From Phragmites australis (Eukaryota > Streptophyta > Magnoliopsida > Poales > Poaceae), in NCBI RefSeq assembly GCF_958298935.1, contig NC_084942.1:2983501-3047500 (forward strand): DNA of 64,000 nucleotides, read 5' to 3'. The notes under the pieces are model-generated. The model did not search any database. It was not told where the DNA came from and saw nothing but the letters and a program-made list of their open reading frames with translations. Each line of letters begins with the position of its first letter. Positions within the stretch are counted from its first letter, which is position 1. Of the stretch, positions 45,876-58,212 are shown in pieces. The position numbers and the translations under genes were made by a program.

Positions 45876-46944
45876 GCAGGCCAACATGTTGAATATGGCC
45901 AGAGGGGATAGACGATGGAATCAGGATCTTGTCACGAAGAGTTGAAAGCTCCTTAATTTGATGTTCTAGATGGTAATGCAAAGGCTAAAAACTGTAGAAC
46001 TAAACATTCACATTATGTAAAACCTAAATTTCTACAGAGTTTAGTCGATTTGCATTGAGAAAAGAAAAGTTTATCCATGGGTCATCGTACGTACGAGGGC
46101 AAATCCCAAATGACAAGCAAAATCATTGCCTACCCACCTACCTGTTCCATATAGTTAAAACTCAGTTCAAGTTGAAGTTTTCCACTTGAATTTTTTTCTA
46201 CAATCAAATCAAAGGAATCAGATTGTATGTCAGATTTGGGGTTTTCATGTCAAAACTGTTCTTTCTTTATTTTCCTACCCGTTAACAATTATTCAGTCAG
46301 CACTAACAATAGTAATTTGAGAGTAAAATTTAATTCAGTTTGTTATCTTCCTTTGTCTTTTTTTTCCTGATCTAGCGCCCTGATAGTCGTCTGTGTGTGC
46401 TGGCTTGCAAGAGAAATGACGACGTAGGGAGGAGGATGAAGCAAGCCAGCCCACCCATGAACCCCACATTGACAGTTCGGCCCAGCAACCAGGCATGAGG
46501 CGGAACGAGACGTTTGCTTGCTGCTGCCTACTACTCAACGCTGCATGCTGAAACCAACTGCGACCAGGAATCTAAGGCAGCAAGCAGAATTGCACAACTG
46601 AACTATTACTAAAACGACAATGACAGGGCAAATACACATAATAAAAGTTAGTACAATAGCACCATCCGGCAAATATAAAGCAACTTCTGAGTTTCAATTA
46701 ACACCCTCAAGTACAAAATACGGCTGAGTTTCAGGTGACACAATAAAGCAATAGAAATTGTGATTAGAGCATAGGATTGGCAAGAACAAAAGCAATGCCA
46801 CGGGCTACAAGCTCCATAACTAAAATAGTTCTTCAGTGCAAAGGTCGTTGGTAATTGGTCCCTGCAAAGTTTAAGTACATCAAAAAACTCTTAATAGCAA
46901 TACTATCACTAAATTTATATATTTAGAATATGAACAAGATTACC
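45876..46944. other. Intergenic DNA, nothing recognised
   Basis: No open frame with family similarity and no paired termini. Short frames such as minus 46335-46538 lack supporting motifs. Confidence 0.35.
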
Positions 46945-47400
46945 ATCTGATGATGGATACTGAATAATTACCATATCCGGGTACCTAGAGTTTTTCACAA
47001 TTCTCGGAGCACATCTCTATCTCTAGGAAGGGGATCCCTGAATAAAAAGAAACTACCTGTAAGTATCCAGGGTATCTCGTAAACAGGAAGGATTATCTCC
47101 ATGAACGGGAATAAAGACTCTAGAAGACGTACGAGAGCCATTAGAAGTCGCTCAAACCTTTCGACAAACTAGAAGATACCCGAAGCCGAGCAAGGAAGTC
47201 GTCGACTAGGTTTATATCCATCTAGGCTAGCCACATACCCCTTATAACAGGCTCATATCAATACAAGACAAACAGGACATCGAGTTATTATCTTCAATCA
47301 AGGAGGCCCGAACCTATATAAAAACCCTCGTGTACTCTCCTGTGATTCGTCTACTCGAAGCATCCCATACTTCTTCAACAAGTTTGTTAGATTAGCGGTT
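46945..47400 (+). mobile_element. Probable solo or partial gypsy LTR
   Basis: The stretch has LTR-like order: a TGATGATGGATACTG start, then CTCGGAGCACATCTC and repeated AAGACTCTAGAAG-type blocks, then a TATA-like CCTATATAAAAACCCTCG near 47315 and a short leader (GTGATTCGTCTACTCGAAGC). No partner LTR or internal region adjoins it. Read by eye as a grass gypsy LTR remnant. Confidence 0.4.
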
Positions 47401-47590
47401 TTAAAAATCGTTGATGCCGTCAATAGTTTAATGAAGCTATTGATCACCCTATGTTCTTAAAAGTCTCTCTTGTTGTTACTAGAAGCATTATCCTCTTTTA
47501 CTTGTGCTTTCACACCATCATTCCTAGTCTCTTGTACCTAGCAAGAGAAGATAATCAAAAGATTCGGAGAAAACTTTAGTCCAACTCATA

Positions 47591-49735
47591 TTAGTAATGC
47601 AACAAAATTTGGGACTGAATGATAAAAGTAGAAATTTGTAGAATCATAGCGGCCAACTTTGGATTTTCGATTATGCTTCTTCTCTGGTTATCTTGTATAG
47701 TTCCATGACGTGCTTCCCGTGTCCATCGCTTTAATACATATTGTGCTGGCAAAGACATGATATTCATGAAATAAAGTACTTTCAAAGCATGAGCACACAA
47801 TATTCCAATCCTATTGAATAGGCTGCAGCTATATAGAACTGTTTGCTCCAAAGAATTACCAATAACTTTGTACTCCTACTCAAAGGTTAAAACTTCATCA
47901 AGACTTCCAATTGCAACAAGATATTCATTATTTCCATTCAATACTCCAGTGCATGCTGCCATGGATCTTTCATATTCAGCTTAGAAAGCTTCAAATATAA
48001 TGGGTGTGTACAGTTTGCTTGCTTGCAACAATATAGGTATCCTCATTTTGATTCTAGGTAATTTTTTTCCTTGAATCAAATTCCGAATCCAGTTCTTTAT
48101 TTCTCTTTCCTTGCACCACCCTTTCAAAATGCTTTAGAAATCGAATGAGATCAAAATTTGATTTGAAATGGTCTTTCAGATCACTGTTTAGACTCTCACT
48201 TAATTGTGTACTTCTCATTCCCATTGTGAAAACATCCTTCATATAACATTCAGCCTATTTTTCTTTTAACTTGTAAATACTATCTAGCCAAGTCTGCTTG
48301 TGCACCTTGCTCCTCATAGCATCAAATGCTTCTTCAAAAGTTTCCATATTCTTATACTCATATATGCAAGCGCTATAATCTAATAGAATACTTGACCCTT
48401 CATCCTTGTGTTGAGGTAAATGTTTGACATCATTCTGTATTATGTAAAAGGTGCACAATTCATGCCATGCTTCTATAAACACTTCTTCAATTACTTTTCC
48501 CATTGCACTACCTTAATATATACAGATTGGTTTAGGTTGTTTCCCATTATGTGCTTTTAGAAGAGTATTAAAGAGCCACTTGAAGGACTCAAATGTCTCA
48601 TCATACAAAAGAGTTGCACCAAAAAACGTCGTTTCTCTAAAATGATTTAATCAAAGATACCAAAAGGCATGTACTCCTTGTTGGTTCTAAAAGTAGTCTC
48701 AAAAGTGACAACATCATCAAAGTGTGCATAGTCCACAATCATTTTAGTATCAACCCAAAATATGTTTGTTGTTTGTTCATCACAGTCCATGTGCAAGCAT
48801 ATTGGAATGAAGGGTTCTCAACAATGTTGCCTTAAAAATACACCAACATACTTCTTGCTTCACCATATACCATCTCACATGTATGCAAATAGTTTTTGTG
48901 ATCACAACGAGTGTAGCTGAGATTAAAGGTGTGATTGGTTGCTCACACAAGTCTTACCCGCATGCATTGTATATTCAGACTGAGCGGTGTCATATTTGTT
49001 GAAAAGAAGAGTGTTTGGTTGATTATATCTGTCTGAACAGGTTGAGTTGAATTGCTGTTTGGTTGATCGAATATGAGGCCACCTAAGCGGATGCGAGTTG
49101 AGATTGTGATTGGTTTCTCGCATGAAATTGATTTTGTGACATTGATAAGTGGGCCCACTTGTATAAGTGGATGCAGGAGTCCGCATCCGCTGGGACAGGC
49201 TGCGGATGTATATTTGTATTCGTCGAGCCAGGCTGTACAATGCATGCGAACAACCAAACATGTTTCTTCATGAGATTATACATATATGCCGGGTCAGGTT
49301 GCTCTCATACGGCAACCAATTAGACCCTAAGTGATCAGCCAACTTAGCGACTAGCCAACTTATGCAACTTTAGGCCCAATTCCAAAGTTATCGGTTGTTT
49401 CAATTTCAAAAGCTTGTAATTCTGAAATTTTCTTTTATGATGCCATCAAGTAGAAGGTTTATAGCAAGGGAAGGACGTGACTGTATTTTAGAACAAGATT
49501 AGTCACTTTATAATTTCTAGTTTCAGCTCGATGACACTTTATTAGATATCTCTTTTCTCTTGTTTAATATGATCCTCGTTTGATCAAATATACCTACATG
49601 ATCTAATCTTATCATTGAATTTCTTTTTATTTGGGTGCCTCTTTTTTAGCTCGAAACCTATGTGACCTCCATAGGCTACTAAAATTTCCAAGCTTCCTCC
49701 ACGTTCTGAAACTTCATGCCAAGTTGAGGTACCCA
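47591..49735 (-). pseudogene. FAR1/FHY3-related (FRS) pseudogene
   Basis: Read on the minus strand the family order is complete but broken. An N-terminal block (LGMKFQNVEEAWKF) precedes a FAR1 DNA-binding zinc domain at about 49690-49500 (FELKKRHPNKK, SCRYI-SNEDH, KVTNLVLKYSHVLP), then ISELQAFEIET. A Tourist MITE (48927-49327) interrupts it. Next come the DHKNYL block and a MULE-type transposase domain (IVDYAHFDDVVTFETTFRTN; EVFIEAWHELCTFYI). The SWIM zinc finger follows at about 47840-47780 (SCSLFNRIGILCAHALKVL, first Cys of the CxC pair replaced by Tyr). Many in-frame stops and shifts. Intact relatives are nuclear transcription factors derived from a Mutator-like transposase. Whether this is a dead FRS gene or a dead MULE transposase cannot be settled here; no MULE termini were seen. 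Confidence 0.82.
48927..49327. mobile_element. Tourist-like MITE inside the FAR1 pseudogene
   Basis: 401 bp with ends AGGTGTGATTGGTTGC and (reversed) GGGTCTAATTGGTTGC, flanked by TAA (48924-48926, 49328-49330). FAR1-related coding sequence continues on both sides, so this is an insertion into that gene. Overlapping short open frames within it are not genes. Confidence 0.78.
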
Positions 49736-50589
49736 ACTAGGTAGTACTATGCTCTCTCTGAAACAAACATGAGCATATTACTAGTGCAGAGAAAAGAGAA
49801 GATACGTATGGAAGAAGGGTCTTGAAATGAAACTCATTATCGTCTACAACAAGCATGAAAGTGGTAGCGATCACAATTTTTGTGTTCTTCACAGCGCCAA
49901 AACTGAGCAGCGATCCCTATTTTCCCACCACGCCATCGTGAGACCTCTGTTTTTTTCCCTCTACGACATCCCGCGCGGCATGCCTTGCTGCTGGGCCGAA
50001 CTGGCAACGTAGACTTCAGTGGGCTGGCTTCCTTCAATGAACGCATATCGATAGGAGCCGCAGGACTGCTTGGACGGCGGCTGCACGCTCGTGACTTCAA
50101 GCCGTGAAGTCGAAGGATCCTGATCCGGCAGCCAGACGTTTTTGGCGACGGCCACAGTGACGAGAACGCAGGGAGAAGTCGTAGGGACAGAAATCGTGAA
50201 GTGGAGAACCATATGCTTATATGTCATCCCTGATCCCTGACCTCTGCAGTCATCGGCTCTCGGCAAGCCGTCGTCGTTGCCATGGAGGGCAACGACAGTG
50301 GAGGGCTGCTTTACCCGTCTTGGTCTCAACAGAGGAGGGTGGTGGGAGAGCGGGGAATGGAGGTAGGGGCGACGAGCTACGAGGATGAGGGTCGCACAGA
50401 CGGCTCAAGCCATGGATACTCGAGAGGCTGATTTGTTTCCACTACGGCAAGTAATTAAAAGGAGCACCGAATGACCAGTATTAAAATGATGATGTGGTTG
50501 AAGGCAATAACGAACGGTCTTAAACATTTTGAGCCAAAATTAGCAGTATTTGTATGTTATTACATTTGGTTTGTCTTTCCGCATGTGAT
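49736..50589. other. Intergenic DNA between FAR1 relic and phosphatase
   Basis: A minus-strand open frame at 49961-50329 (122 codons) has no recognised domain and ordinary codon use, so it is not called. The part next to 50590 would contain the phosphatase 3' untranslated region. Confidence 0.35.
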
Positions 50590-52490
50590 CTACAACTCAT
50601 CGATGTGACGACCAGAGGTTGTTGCTAGGGCCGGTTTGGCGGTGGCCAAGCTCTCCAGCCAGACCTCGTCGCGGACGGTGGCGTACTCGTCGTCGTTGCG
50701 GTGCCACGTCCAGACGGCGCTCGTCTCGTTGAGGATCCTCAGGCGGCCGTGCCCAAAGCTCGCCTCCCGGAACTCCGACAGGTGCGCCGACCTGTGGTCC
50801 TTGATGAACCTTCACACGACAAAATGAAGCACCACCATACACGAACCGGGCATTAGAAATTCAGAATCACGCAGCTATATATGTGCATCAATGAATGCTG
50901 AGATCGATGGCACCCGTGGCCGTGACGTACTTGAGAGCAAGGCCTTCTCTGTTGCCTCCGTCGCCAATCGTGATGTACATTGGGCCCCGGCTGTCGGCCT
51001 CATTATCATAGATCCTCGTCTGATTAACAAATCAACCCAGAAAGCATCCAATTCGAACAAATTGAAGCTAGTTTCAAGAATTATTTGAAAGAGAACAACT
51101 TTAGAAATGAACAGATCAGTGTGTGCACTTACAAATCGCTCGTAGGCATGGACGTGGCCGGCGAAGACAACGTCGACGCGAGCCTCGTAGAGCAGGCGCT
51201 CCATGGCCCTGCGCATCCTCTCGCCCTCGCCCTGGTGTGCTTGGTTGGTGCTGTACCACGGCGCGTGCAGCAGGACCACCAGCCACGGCGTCCGCCGCCT
51301 GTCCACGCGCGCCAGGTCCTTCTCCAGCCACCGGTACTGCTCCGACCCTTCCTCGAACCCGGCGTACGACCCCAGCATCACGGCGTGCGCCGCGCCGCCC
51401 GCCGCGTCGAAGGAGTAGTAGAGGTTGGACGGGGATCCGCTCTCCTCGCGCGGCATCCGCCACCGCGCGTTGTAGGCGAGGAAGGGAGCGAACTCCACCA
51501 CGGGCAGCGTCTCGATCTCGTGGTTGCCCTGCGTCACCATCCACGGCCGCGCGCTCGCCAGCGGCTGCACCAGGCGGCCGAACGAGTCCCACAGCGGCTG
51601 CTGCGTGTCTGCGTACGACAGGTCCCCCGGGAGGAGGAGCATGTCGTAGTCCGCGCCGCCGATGTGGGACAGCGTCGACGCCGTCCACCCCGTCTGCCCC
51701 AGGTCACCTGCGTCACAAATTGGAACGCAACACACATGCATGTCCGTCACGTCTCAGTACGTTCTTCCCGTACATTTCGCAGTGCGTTTCCGTACACACC
51801 GGTGGTCAAAGAGTGTTTCCAATGTACTCGGCATGTAACATGGAACACAAATTTGACCAAATTTTGTTCTTTTGTTTCCCGGCCATGGATGATGAACTGA
51901 AACGAAATTTACATGAGGTGCAGCTACTGACCGATGACGACAAACTCGATGGGTAGAGTGGCCGGAGGAGTCCGGAGGCTGAACTCGTCGCCGGCCTTCC
52001 CGCACCGGTAGTAGTACGTGGTGCTCGGCTCCAGCGGGCCCATAGTTACGTGGTGTATCGCGCCGGACTTGTAGAAGAAGTAGCGGTACGTGGTGTGGTC
52101 GCCCGTCGCGGACGCCGTGTACTTGCCCGGAGATTTGCCGTACTCCACCACCGATGGCGCGCTCCGGTCGTCGGTGACCCATGAAATCCTCATGCCGTCC
52201 ACCCCGACCACGGAAATGTGGACCTGACAGAGAAATGTTGGTAGTAATTTGGTGCCAGCAACATCTGTGGGAACGGACACCTACCTGGTGCATTATTGTT
52301 GTCCTGCACAATGCAAAATCAAAATCAAAATCATAACCAAAGCCCGCACCTGCTGAGGATGGGACGCCGGCTTGTCGTGCGCCACCAGCACCAGCGGGCT
52401 CGGCGGCCGCCGCACATACTCATCGGCATGGGCACAAAGAAACACCAGCGACGTCAGGCCCTGCACGAGCAGCCTCCAAGAATGCGCCAT
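50590..52490 (-). CDS. PAP: Purple acid phosphatase (metallophosphoesterase)
   Basis: Five exons (complement): 52490-52350, 52223-51932, 51707-51133, 51019-50931 and 50809-50590. GT-AG introns close in phase to 1317 bp, 438 aa. The protein starts with a likely signal peptide (residues 1-22), so it is secreted or vacuolar. A purple acid phosphatase N-terminal, fibronectin-like domain follows (about 45-140, including MRISWVTDD and YYYRCG). The catalytic domain has all five metal-binding blocks: GDLG (145-148), GDLSYAD (172-178), GNHE (205-208), LLHAPW (His292) and GHVHAYER (328-335). These bind the Fe(III)-M(II) pair, with a Tyr in block two giving the purple colour. The enzyme hydrolyses phosphate monoesters at acid pH; relatives work in phosphate scavenging. 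Size and the EYVR-PPSPLVL start fit the short PAP18/20/21/22-like group. Third codon positions are GC-rich. All ligands look intact. Confidence 0.93.
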
Positions 52491-52835
52491 GGCCCCGGCC
52501 AGCAGGTTGCCGAAGAAGGTGCCCGTGTAGCTGCGCCCGAGCTCGGCCTGGTTCATGTACCGCAGGCACGGCGCGTTCACGAGCGAGAACGCGACCTTGG
52601 CGACGCCGACGAGGCTTTTGACGGGGACGGCCACCGCGACGTGGTACAGGACGCGGATCAGCGCGACGGCCACGCGGGCTATCTTGCACATGAGCAGTAG
52701 CGTGCGGATGATAAATGTGATAAGCTGCGTCTTACGCGTGTCGTCGCGACGGGCGGGACAGATCGCCGCCGTCTCCATCACCATCGCCCAGCCTGGCGTG
52801 AAGGACGAGACCTGGCAGCGTACGTCGCAGCACAT
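52491..52835 (-). other. In-frame open extension upstream of the phosphatase
   Basis: The phosphatase frame stays open for 115 codons upstream of the chosen start, back to a Met at 52835, with GC-rich third positions through about 52700. The peptide would be hydrophobic and Val/Ala-rich (for example MCKIARVAVALIRVLYHVAV). I do not recognise it. The chosen start at 52490 gives a normal signal peptide, so this may be leader sequence, a relic of another exon, or an alternative N-terminus. Confidence 0.4.
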
Positions 52836-53775
52836 GATTGGTATAGACCTATAGATTAAGGTTGAAGAAGACTTCGCAAAGGGATCGGCGAGAGCATATC
52901 CTGAGAGATGCGCGCGTGCAGTTTCGTGTTTGCGCTGTTACTATACGTGGATGCGTGTACCTGACATGTGCCGCGGAAGACGGCGGCGGCGGCCGGGGCT
53001 GCCGGAGAGGAAGAGGCCGTGTGTGGCGGTGTCGATAGGGAGGAAGGCAGGGGATAGGCAGGTTGAGGCCAGCATTGCTGGAGTACACAAGTTTTGGCAT
53101 TGGCTTTGGCTCCCTCCTTTTGAGCCTATACGTGGGCAACAAATTATCGGGTTGGTAGCTGATAGCAACACGTGAGCCGTGAATCGCGATGGCACTGCTA
53201 ACAGCGTTGCAATAGACCTTGGAAGGAGCTGGGATATTATCAGGTGCAGTTTGGGAGGCGGAGACAATTTGTGAGGTCGCAAGCAGGCCACCTCGATTAT
53301 GAAACTGAATTCATTTTACGACTTCTCACTGAATGAATAACATGTTCCTCGGTTTGGTGGGTTTCTAGCGAGATGGAGTGGTGATGGATCACCGTGACAC
53401 TTTCTATGATTGATTTTTTTTTTCTTACGCGATTCTGAGATTGAAAATTGACCTAGAGTAGTTTACTTAAAGCTCAATCTCGTTGAGTAGCTACTCAGTT
53501 CCTGCATGATCAACTTGTCGTTGTTGAGAAGGGTGAAGAACAGAAGTAAGCTCAAAGGTCAAGAAGCAAGATGGAGATTGAAATAATCAAATGCATGTAA
53601 GTGAGTGCATCCTTTTTTTAAAACAAGGTTACCTTTCCTTCGTAAGAAGAAAGTAGGCTGAAAATGCAACACAAGTTTACGAAGAAGCACCACCAATCGA
53701 TACAAAAGGATGCGAGCCAGATGAACAGTAAGCAATCTCCTCCTTAACTAGCTGAATTCCCTGCGTGTTGTGGCA
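52836..53775. other. Upstream region of the phosphatase
   Basis: Moderately GC-rich to 53290, then AT-rich. A minus-strand open frame at 52941-53291 shows no domain. No clear TATA box could be assigned to the phosphatase. The left end of the gypsy element lies at 53781, about 1.3 kb from the phosphatase start. Confidence 0.35.
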
Positions 53776-53780
53776 GGAAT

Positions 53781-54867
53781 GGTTGATAGAAGAAAAAATG
53801 GTACGGTCATATTTTTTCCTACCAGATAGGCCAGTGTTTAAGGTCGTGTCATCATCAGACTATCTAGTGAGTAAAAGGAGATTTTATGTAAAAATATGCT
53901 CTCTGTACAAATTGGTTTGGCGAGTGCTCAGGTGTAAACGTCGAACTATCCGGTACTTGTAAGTTGATAGTTGATATTTACCGAAAAACATGTTCTCTGC
54001 AAAAATAGTCCAGCGAGGGTTCTAGTGCAAACGTCAGACTATCTAGTGCTTATAGCTTGAATCATGTAGACAGAATTGCTCTCTGTAAAAAAAATAGTTT
54101 GGTGTGTTATCCGAGGTAGCGTCGGATCATCTGATGAGTTCAATAGCAAAACTTGTAGAGAAAATTGCTCTCTACGAGAATTAGTTCAGTAAGGCTTCTG
54201 ATGTCAACGCCGGATCATCCGGTATATGTATTTCAAATTTTTGTAGCAGGATTTGCTCTCTGCAAATATTAGTCTGGCGATAGCCTCCGATGAGTGTATT
54301 TTAAACGCCGGGCTATCTGGTGTATATTAGGAAAGACTTCGGGGTCCAGCCGAGTTGAACTTACTGGATAGTTCGGTGATCAGAAGTTTGTTCTCACCGA
54401 AACATCCGGTGTTCAATCCGAGTCCAATTCGAGTTGGATTCGTAGATTTGTTCGGATTCTTTTCATATTTTTGGTTGAACATAGCGTGTTTAGAGTTGGA
54501 GTAGAGTCCTACTATGATTCCCTAGGACCAAGACGATGTCCCCCTTATAAATAGTTGAAGGTGGAGGCCGATTGCAACAATAACTCAGTCAATCGTAATT
54601 ATTGCATCTACTTTTCATTTTTTTTCTTTACTTTCCTACATATTATGGTAGTTTTAGAGTAATTCTTCACTGCTACTTCGAGTCCCCGTAATTTGGATGG
54701 TAGTTCTTTGTCAATTTACTTGTAAATCATCCTGGTGGCAATCCTCAAGGTTGTCAGTCGAAATTCTTTGCTTGTTTGCTCGTAAACAAGTCGCGTGTCA
54801 CTGCGAAAAGCGATAGTTATTCAGGATGGATATGTGTTGCACAGGATTGCTAAATTCCACACCAACA
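53781..54867 (+). repeat. 5' LTR of the gypsy element
   Basis: 1087 bp. Its first two thirds are built from diverged units of the pattern TTGCTCTCTGCAAAAATAG followed by (C)GGACTATC(C)GGTG-like palindromes. A CTTATAAATAG promoter-like motif lies near 54545. Pairs with 62337-63433. Confidence 0.88.
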
Positions 54868-54872
54868 CAAAT

Positions 54873-54890
54873 TGGCGACTCCGTTGGGGA
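54873..54890 (+). other. Gypsy primer-binding site
   Basis: TGGCGACTCCGTTGGGGA a few bases after the 5' LTR resembles the primer-binding sites of Tat/Ogre-type elements. The exact tRNA should be checked by comparison. Confidence 0.6.
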
Positions 54891-54961
54891 ACGATGGTTC
54901 TCCATCGACATCTTCACCTAGGGTTTCGACGACTTCACCCTCTGCAACTTACTGTTGCGCC

Positions 54962-57250
54962 ATGTCTCAGGAGAGGACCGAAATCAACCCTGACAACATC
55001 ATCGCCCCGACGCTTGAGGAGCTTCCCAAGGAGGAACGCCAAGCTATTGAAGCTCAAAAGCGGGAGGTGGAGAAGATGATGCTTACATGCTATTAGAAAA
55101 CACGTCAAGGCGTCATCAAGAAGGGCGATGCAATGTCAATCGTTCATGCCAAGCATGAGGTAAAGACCAATGTAAGTGATTCTACTAATGATTTACAAGA
55201 AAACATTGCACATATGGTTGATAAATCTGTTGGTGCTCTATGTTTAATAATTCTGAAACATTGGTCAAAAGTCTAGATCATGTGCTATCTAGTCGTGTTA
55301 GGGCTTTATTTATTTAATTGTAAGATGAAAAAGGTAAAAAAAAAACAGCCCCAACTGCATGATGCTAGTACCTCAAATTCCAATGATAATAGCAAAATTC
55401 AATAAGCACCCTTAGTTTCATCGGCACAATTTATGTCACATTTGCCTACACAACAAAATATGCCGATACAACAGACTTATAATCGAGCCAATGAAGGTTC
55501 CGCCAACATGATAGCACCTCTATTTAATACATTGAGTATGAGCAAGCCAGAAGTTTCCTCATTTGTTTTTTCGGTTCCTAGCACTTCATCTGCCATAACT
55601 AGTTCGATTCCACAAGCGGTTAATAGCCGAGCTAATGAAATTTCAGCGAGCATGCCACTAGTTCCCTACAACACTGTGGCATGTAGCACACCTCCTATAC
55701 CCTCACAAGGTACCAGGCATACCTTATGGTCTATTATTGGCTACTTATTTTAATGTGCCTTCACAAAATACTCCACACATGCAGCCTATAGCTTCACACT
55801 CTCAAGATATGACACAACCACAACTTTTTAGGGCGCAATCATATGCTAATGTGTCATCCAATCAGCCTATGGCTGAAACACTTTGGGGCCTGAAAGCATT
55901 AAAGAGAAAATGACTAATATTTTGAGGGAACATTTTGGGTAGCACTTAAATGTAAATCACGTGTTTATCAAAAAACCATACCCTGATTATTATGACACAA
56001 TTCTATATCCCTGTGGGTTTAAAGTTTCTGATTTTGTTAAATTCAATGGGGAGGATGGTAGAATCACAATGGAACACATAGGACAATTTCTTTTTCAATG
56101 TGGTGAAGCCGGTAGTAGTGATGCTTTAAGATTATGTTTATTTCATTTGTCACTTTCTGGAAATGTTTTTACTTAGTTTACTTTACTTGCGTCTAATTCT
56201 ATTCATGCATGGGCACAACTTGAGTAAATTTTTTATGAATATTTCTATACTGGAGACACGGAGATAAGGTTAATTCACTTGATATTGGTCATTTGAAGGT
56301 TTAGGATACTAAAAACCAATGTTTCAATGTATCACTCTCTGATAGAGATTTAGCTGAGTTAGCTTTTGCTGGGTTGCATGCGCACATTAAAGAGAGGTTA
56401 GAGGGGCAAGAATTTTCAAATGTAAATCAAGTTTTGCAGTGAGCTCTAGCTCAAGAAATTCATGCCGAAGAGCATAGAAAAGTTTAAAAATTTAGTGAGA
56501 AACACAAAGTGGATCGCCCGGGTGTTAATGTAGTTGAATATGATGACGATTCATCGAATGATGATAGTGTAGACATGTGCATAGCCGAATGGGTATGGAA
56601 GTCTAAATCAAAATCATTTGTATACTCAGCATTAAAGCCGACTCCACAAAAGAATTGACAAGAAGAGATGAAATTTATATTTGATGTCACTAAGTGTGAT
56701 AGGATATTCGATCTTTTGCTACAAGAAAAGCAAATTAGTTTATCACCTAATCATGTTTTTCCACCACTTGAGGAGATTAAAAAGGGTGCATATTGTAACT
56801 TGCATAATTCATATTCTCACGCTACTAATGATTACAATGTCTTCTGTCGACAGGTTCAATCAGCCATTAATGAAGGATGATTGAAATTTACCGAAAGTCC
56901 AAAGATGAAGCTAGATAATGATCCATTCCCTGTTAACATGATAAACTTTGAGGGAAGAAGATCTTGATTCGGCCATCTCAATTTGAATCGACTAAAGGCA
57001 AGAATGTGATCATTAGTGAGGATAATGTGAGGCTAAGGATGATCAAACCTAAAAGTTCAAAAGTTGGTTGTTGGAAGTTAAATGAAGACAAGAGCAAGGT
57101 CATTAGGAGATTTGAAAAGCCAAAACATATATTCAGTGCACTTTTGGCTAAATATGAGAGTGACAAGGCCAACAAAAAAGGAGACAATTGGCCAAATATT
57201 CTTAAATGTTCAAGATCATCTCTGAAGCATGAGTTTGGAGGGAGGAAAAG
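54962..57250 (+). pseudogene. Gypsy gag region
   Basis: An ATG at 54962 begins a gag-like frame (MSQERTEINPDN), interrupted by stops at 55094 and later. A retrotransposon-gag core lies at 55960-56300 (FVKFNGEDGRITMEHIGQFL, then CGEAGSSDALRLCLF). A Cys/His-containing nucleocapsid-like segment (YCNLHNSYSHATNDYNVFCR) is at 56787-56850. Gag forms the virus-like particle in active elements. Broken in several places. Confidence 0.75.
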
Positions 57251-58212
57251 GTAATAGATGACAATATTGCAGCAGCTCTGTTTTCTCCTTTCGGGCCACC
57301 AATACCTATGATTTGGAGACCTCCTCCTATGGTGCTTCCTCCGTGTCCACCATAGGGTTGATGTGGACCTTGGGCGCCACCTCCTATGTTGTTTGCATTA
57401 TTCCATCCGGGGTGGACAACACCATGACCTTCAGCATTCAACCGGTTATTTCATTCTAGACAAGACCAGTTTAATTCAAGAAATCGGTTAAATGATGAGA
57501 GTGATGGAAAGGAAGTTAAAAAGGTATATCGTGTGAAGAATACAAACATTCCTAACGAGAAATCAGATCTAGATAGAGAGGAAAAATAGCCGGTTGTTGA
57601 TGAAAATAAAGTGCAAAAATAATCGGTTAATGACGGTTTGGTAGGCGGCAACAAAGAGAAAGTTGTAGAGGTGGTTGGTACTGATCTTGGGACCAAATTG
57701 GTGTCTCCTATAGCAGAACCATAGCTCATGGTGCCAAGGGTTGAAGAGGCCACTTTTAGTGCTAAGTAGATCAATAGTTTGGACGATCGGAAGATTGAAA
57801 GAAAGATGTCCTTGCTGCTTGAGACTAAACCACAGCTGCAATGGTGTCCTAGAGGTCTTTCACATTCACAAAGGAAAAGGCTACAAAGGCTACACAAGAA
57901 AGAGTTGGGAGAAGTTCAAGCTGAAAAGGTGAGGGATTAAGTGTTTAATGAAATTAAGCCGATGTTGCCTATTCAGAAAGAATGGAGAGTAAAACAAGTT
58001 GCACCACCTATTGTGATACCTAGTGATGATGATGATGACATGCTAGAAGACTCTCCGGTAATTAGAGATGATACTTCACCTCATGATATTATGAATGTCA
58101 ATATGGTTTTTGTTTTTCTTCGGAGTTTCGATCCATTGATGAAAAGGTTGTTCAACTAAATCTTGGTTCGAAGGAAGCCATATGTGAGAAGCCTAAAGAA
58201 TCAAGCCAGCAT

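Noticed and set aside
48923..49283. Overlapping open frames of about 100 codons at 48.9-49.3 kb
   Set aside because: They fall within a Tourist-like MITE with clear inverted ends and a TAA duplication.
49961..50329. 122-codon minus-strand open frame next to the phosphatase
   Set aside because: No domain, no signal of coding bias and no splice context; kept only as a note.
51085..51956. Plus-strand open frames of over 270 codons across the phosphatase exons
   Set aside because: Shadows of the GC-rich phosphatase exons; low-complexity Arg/Pro composition and no motifs.
52941..53291. 116-codon minus-strand open frame upstream of the phosphatase
   Set aside because: Basic, low-complexity peptide with overlapping frames on both strands; no family similarity.
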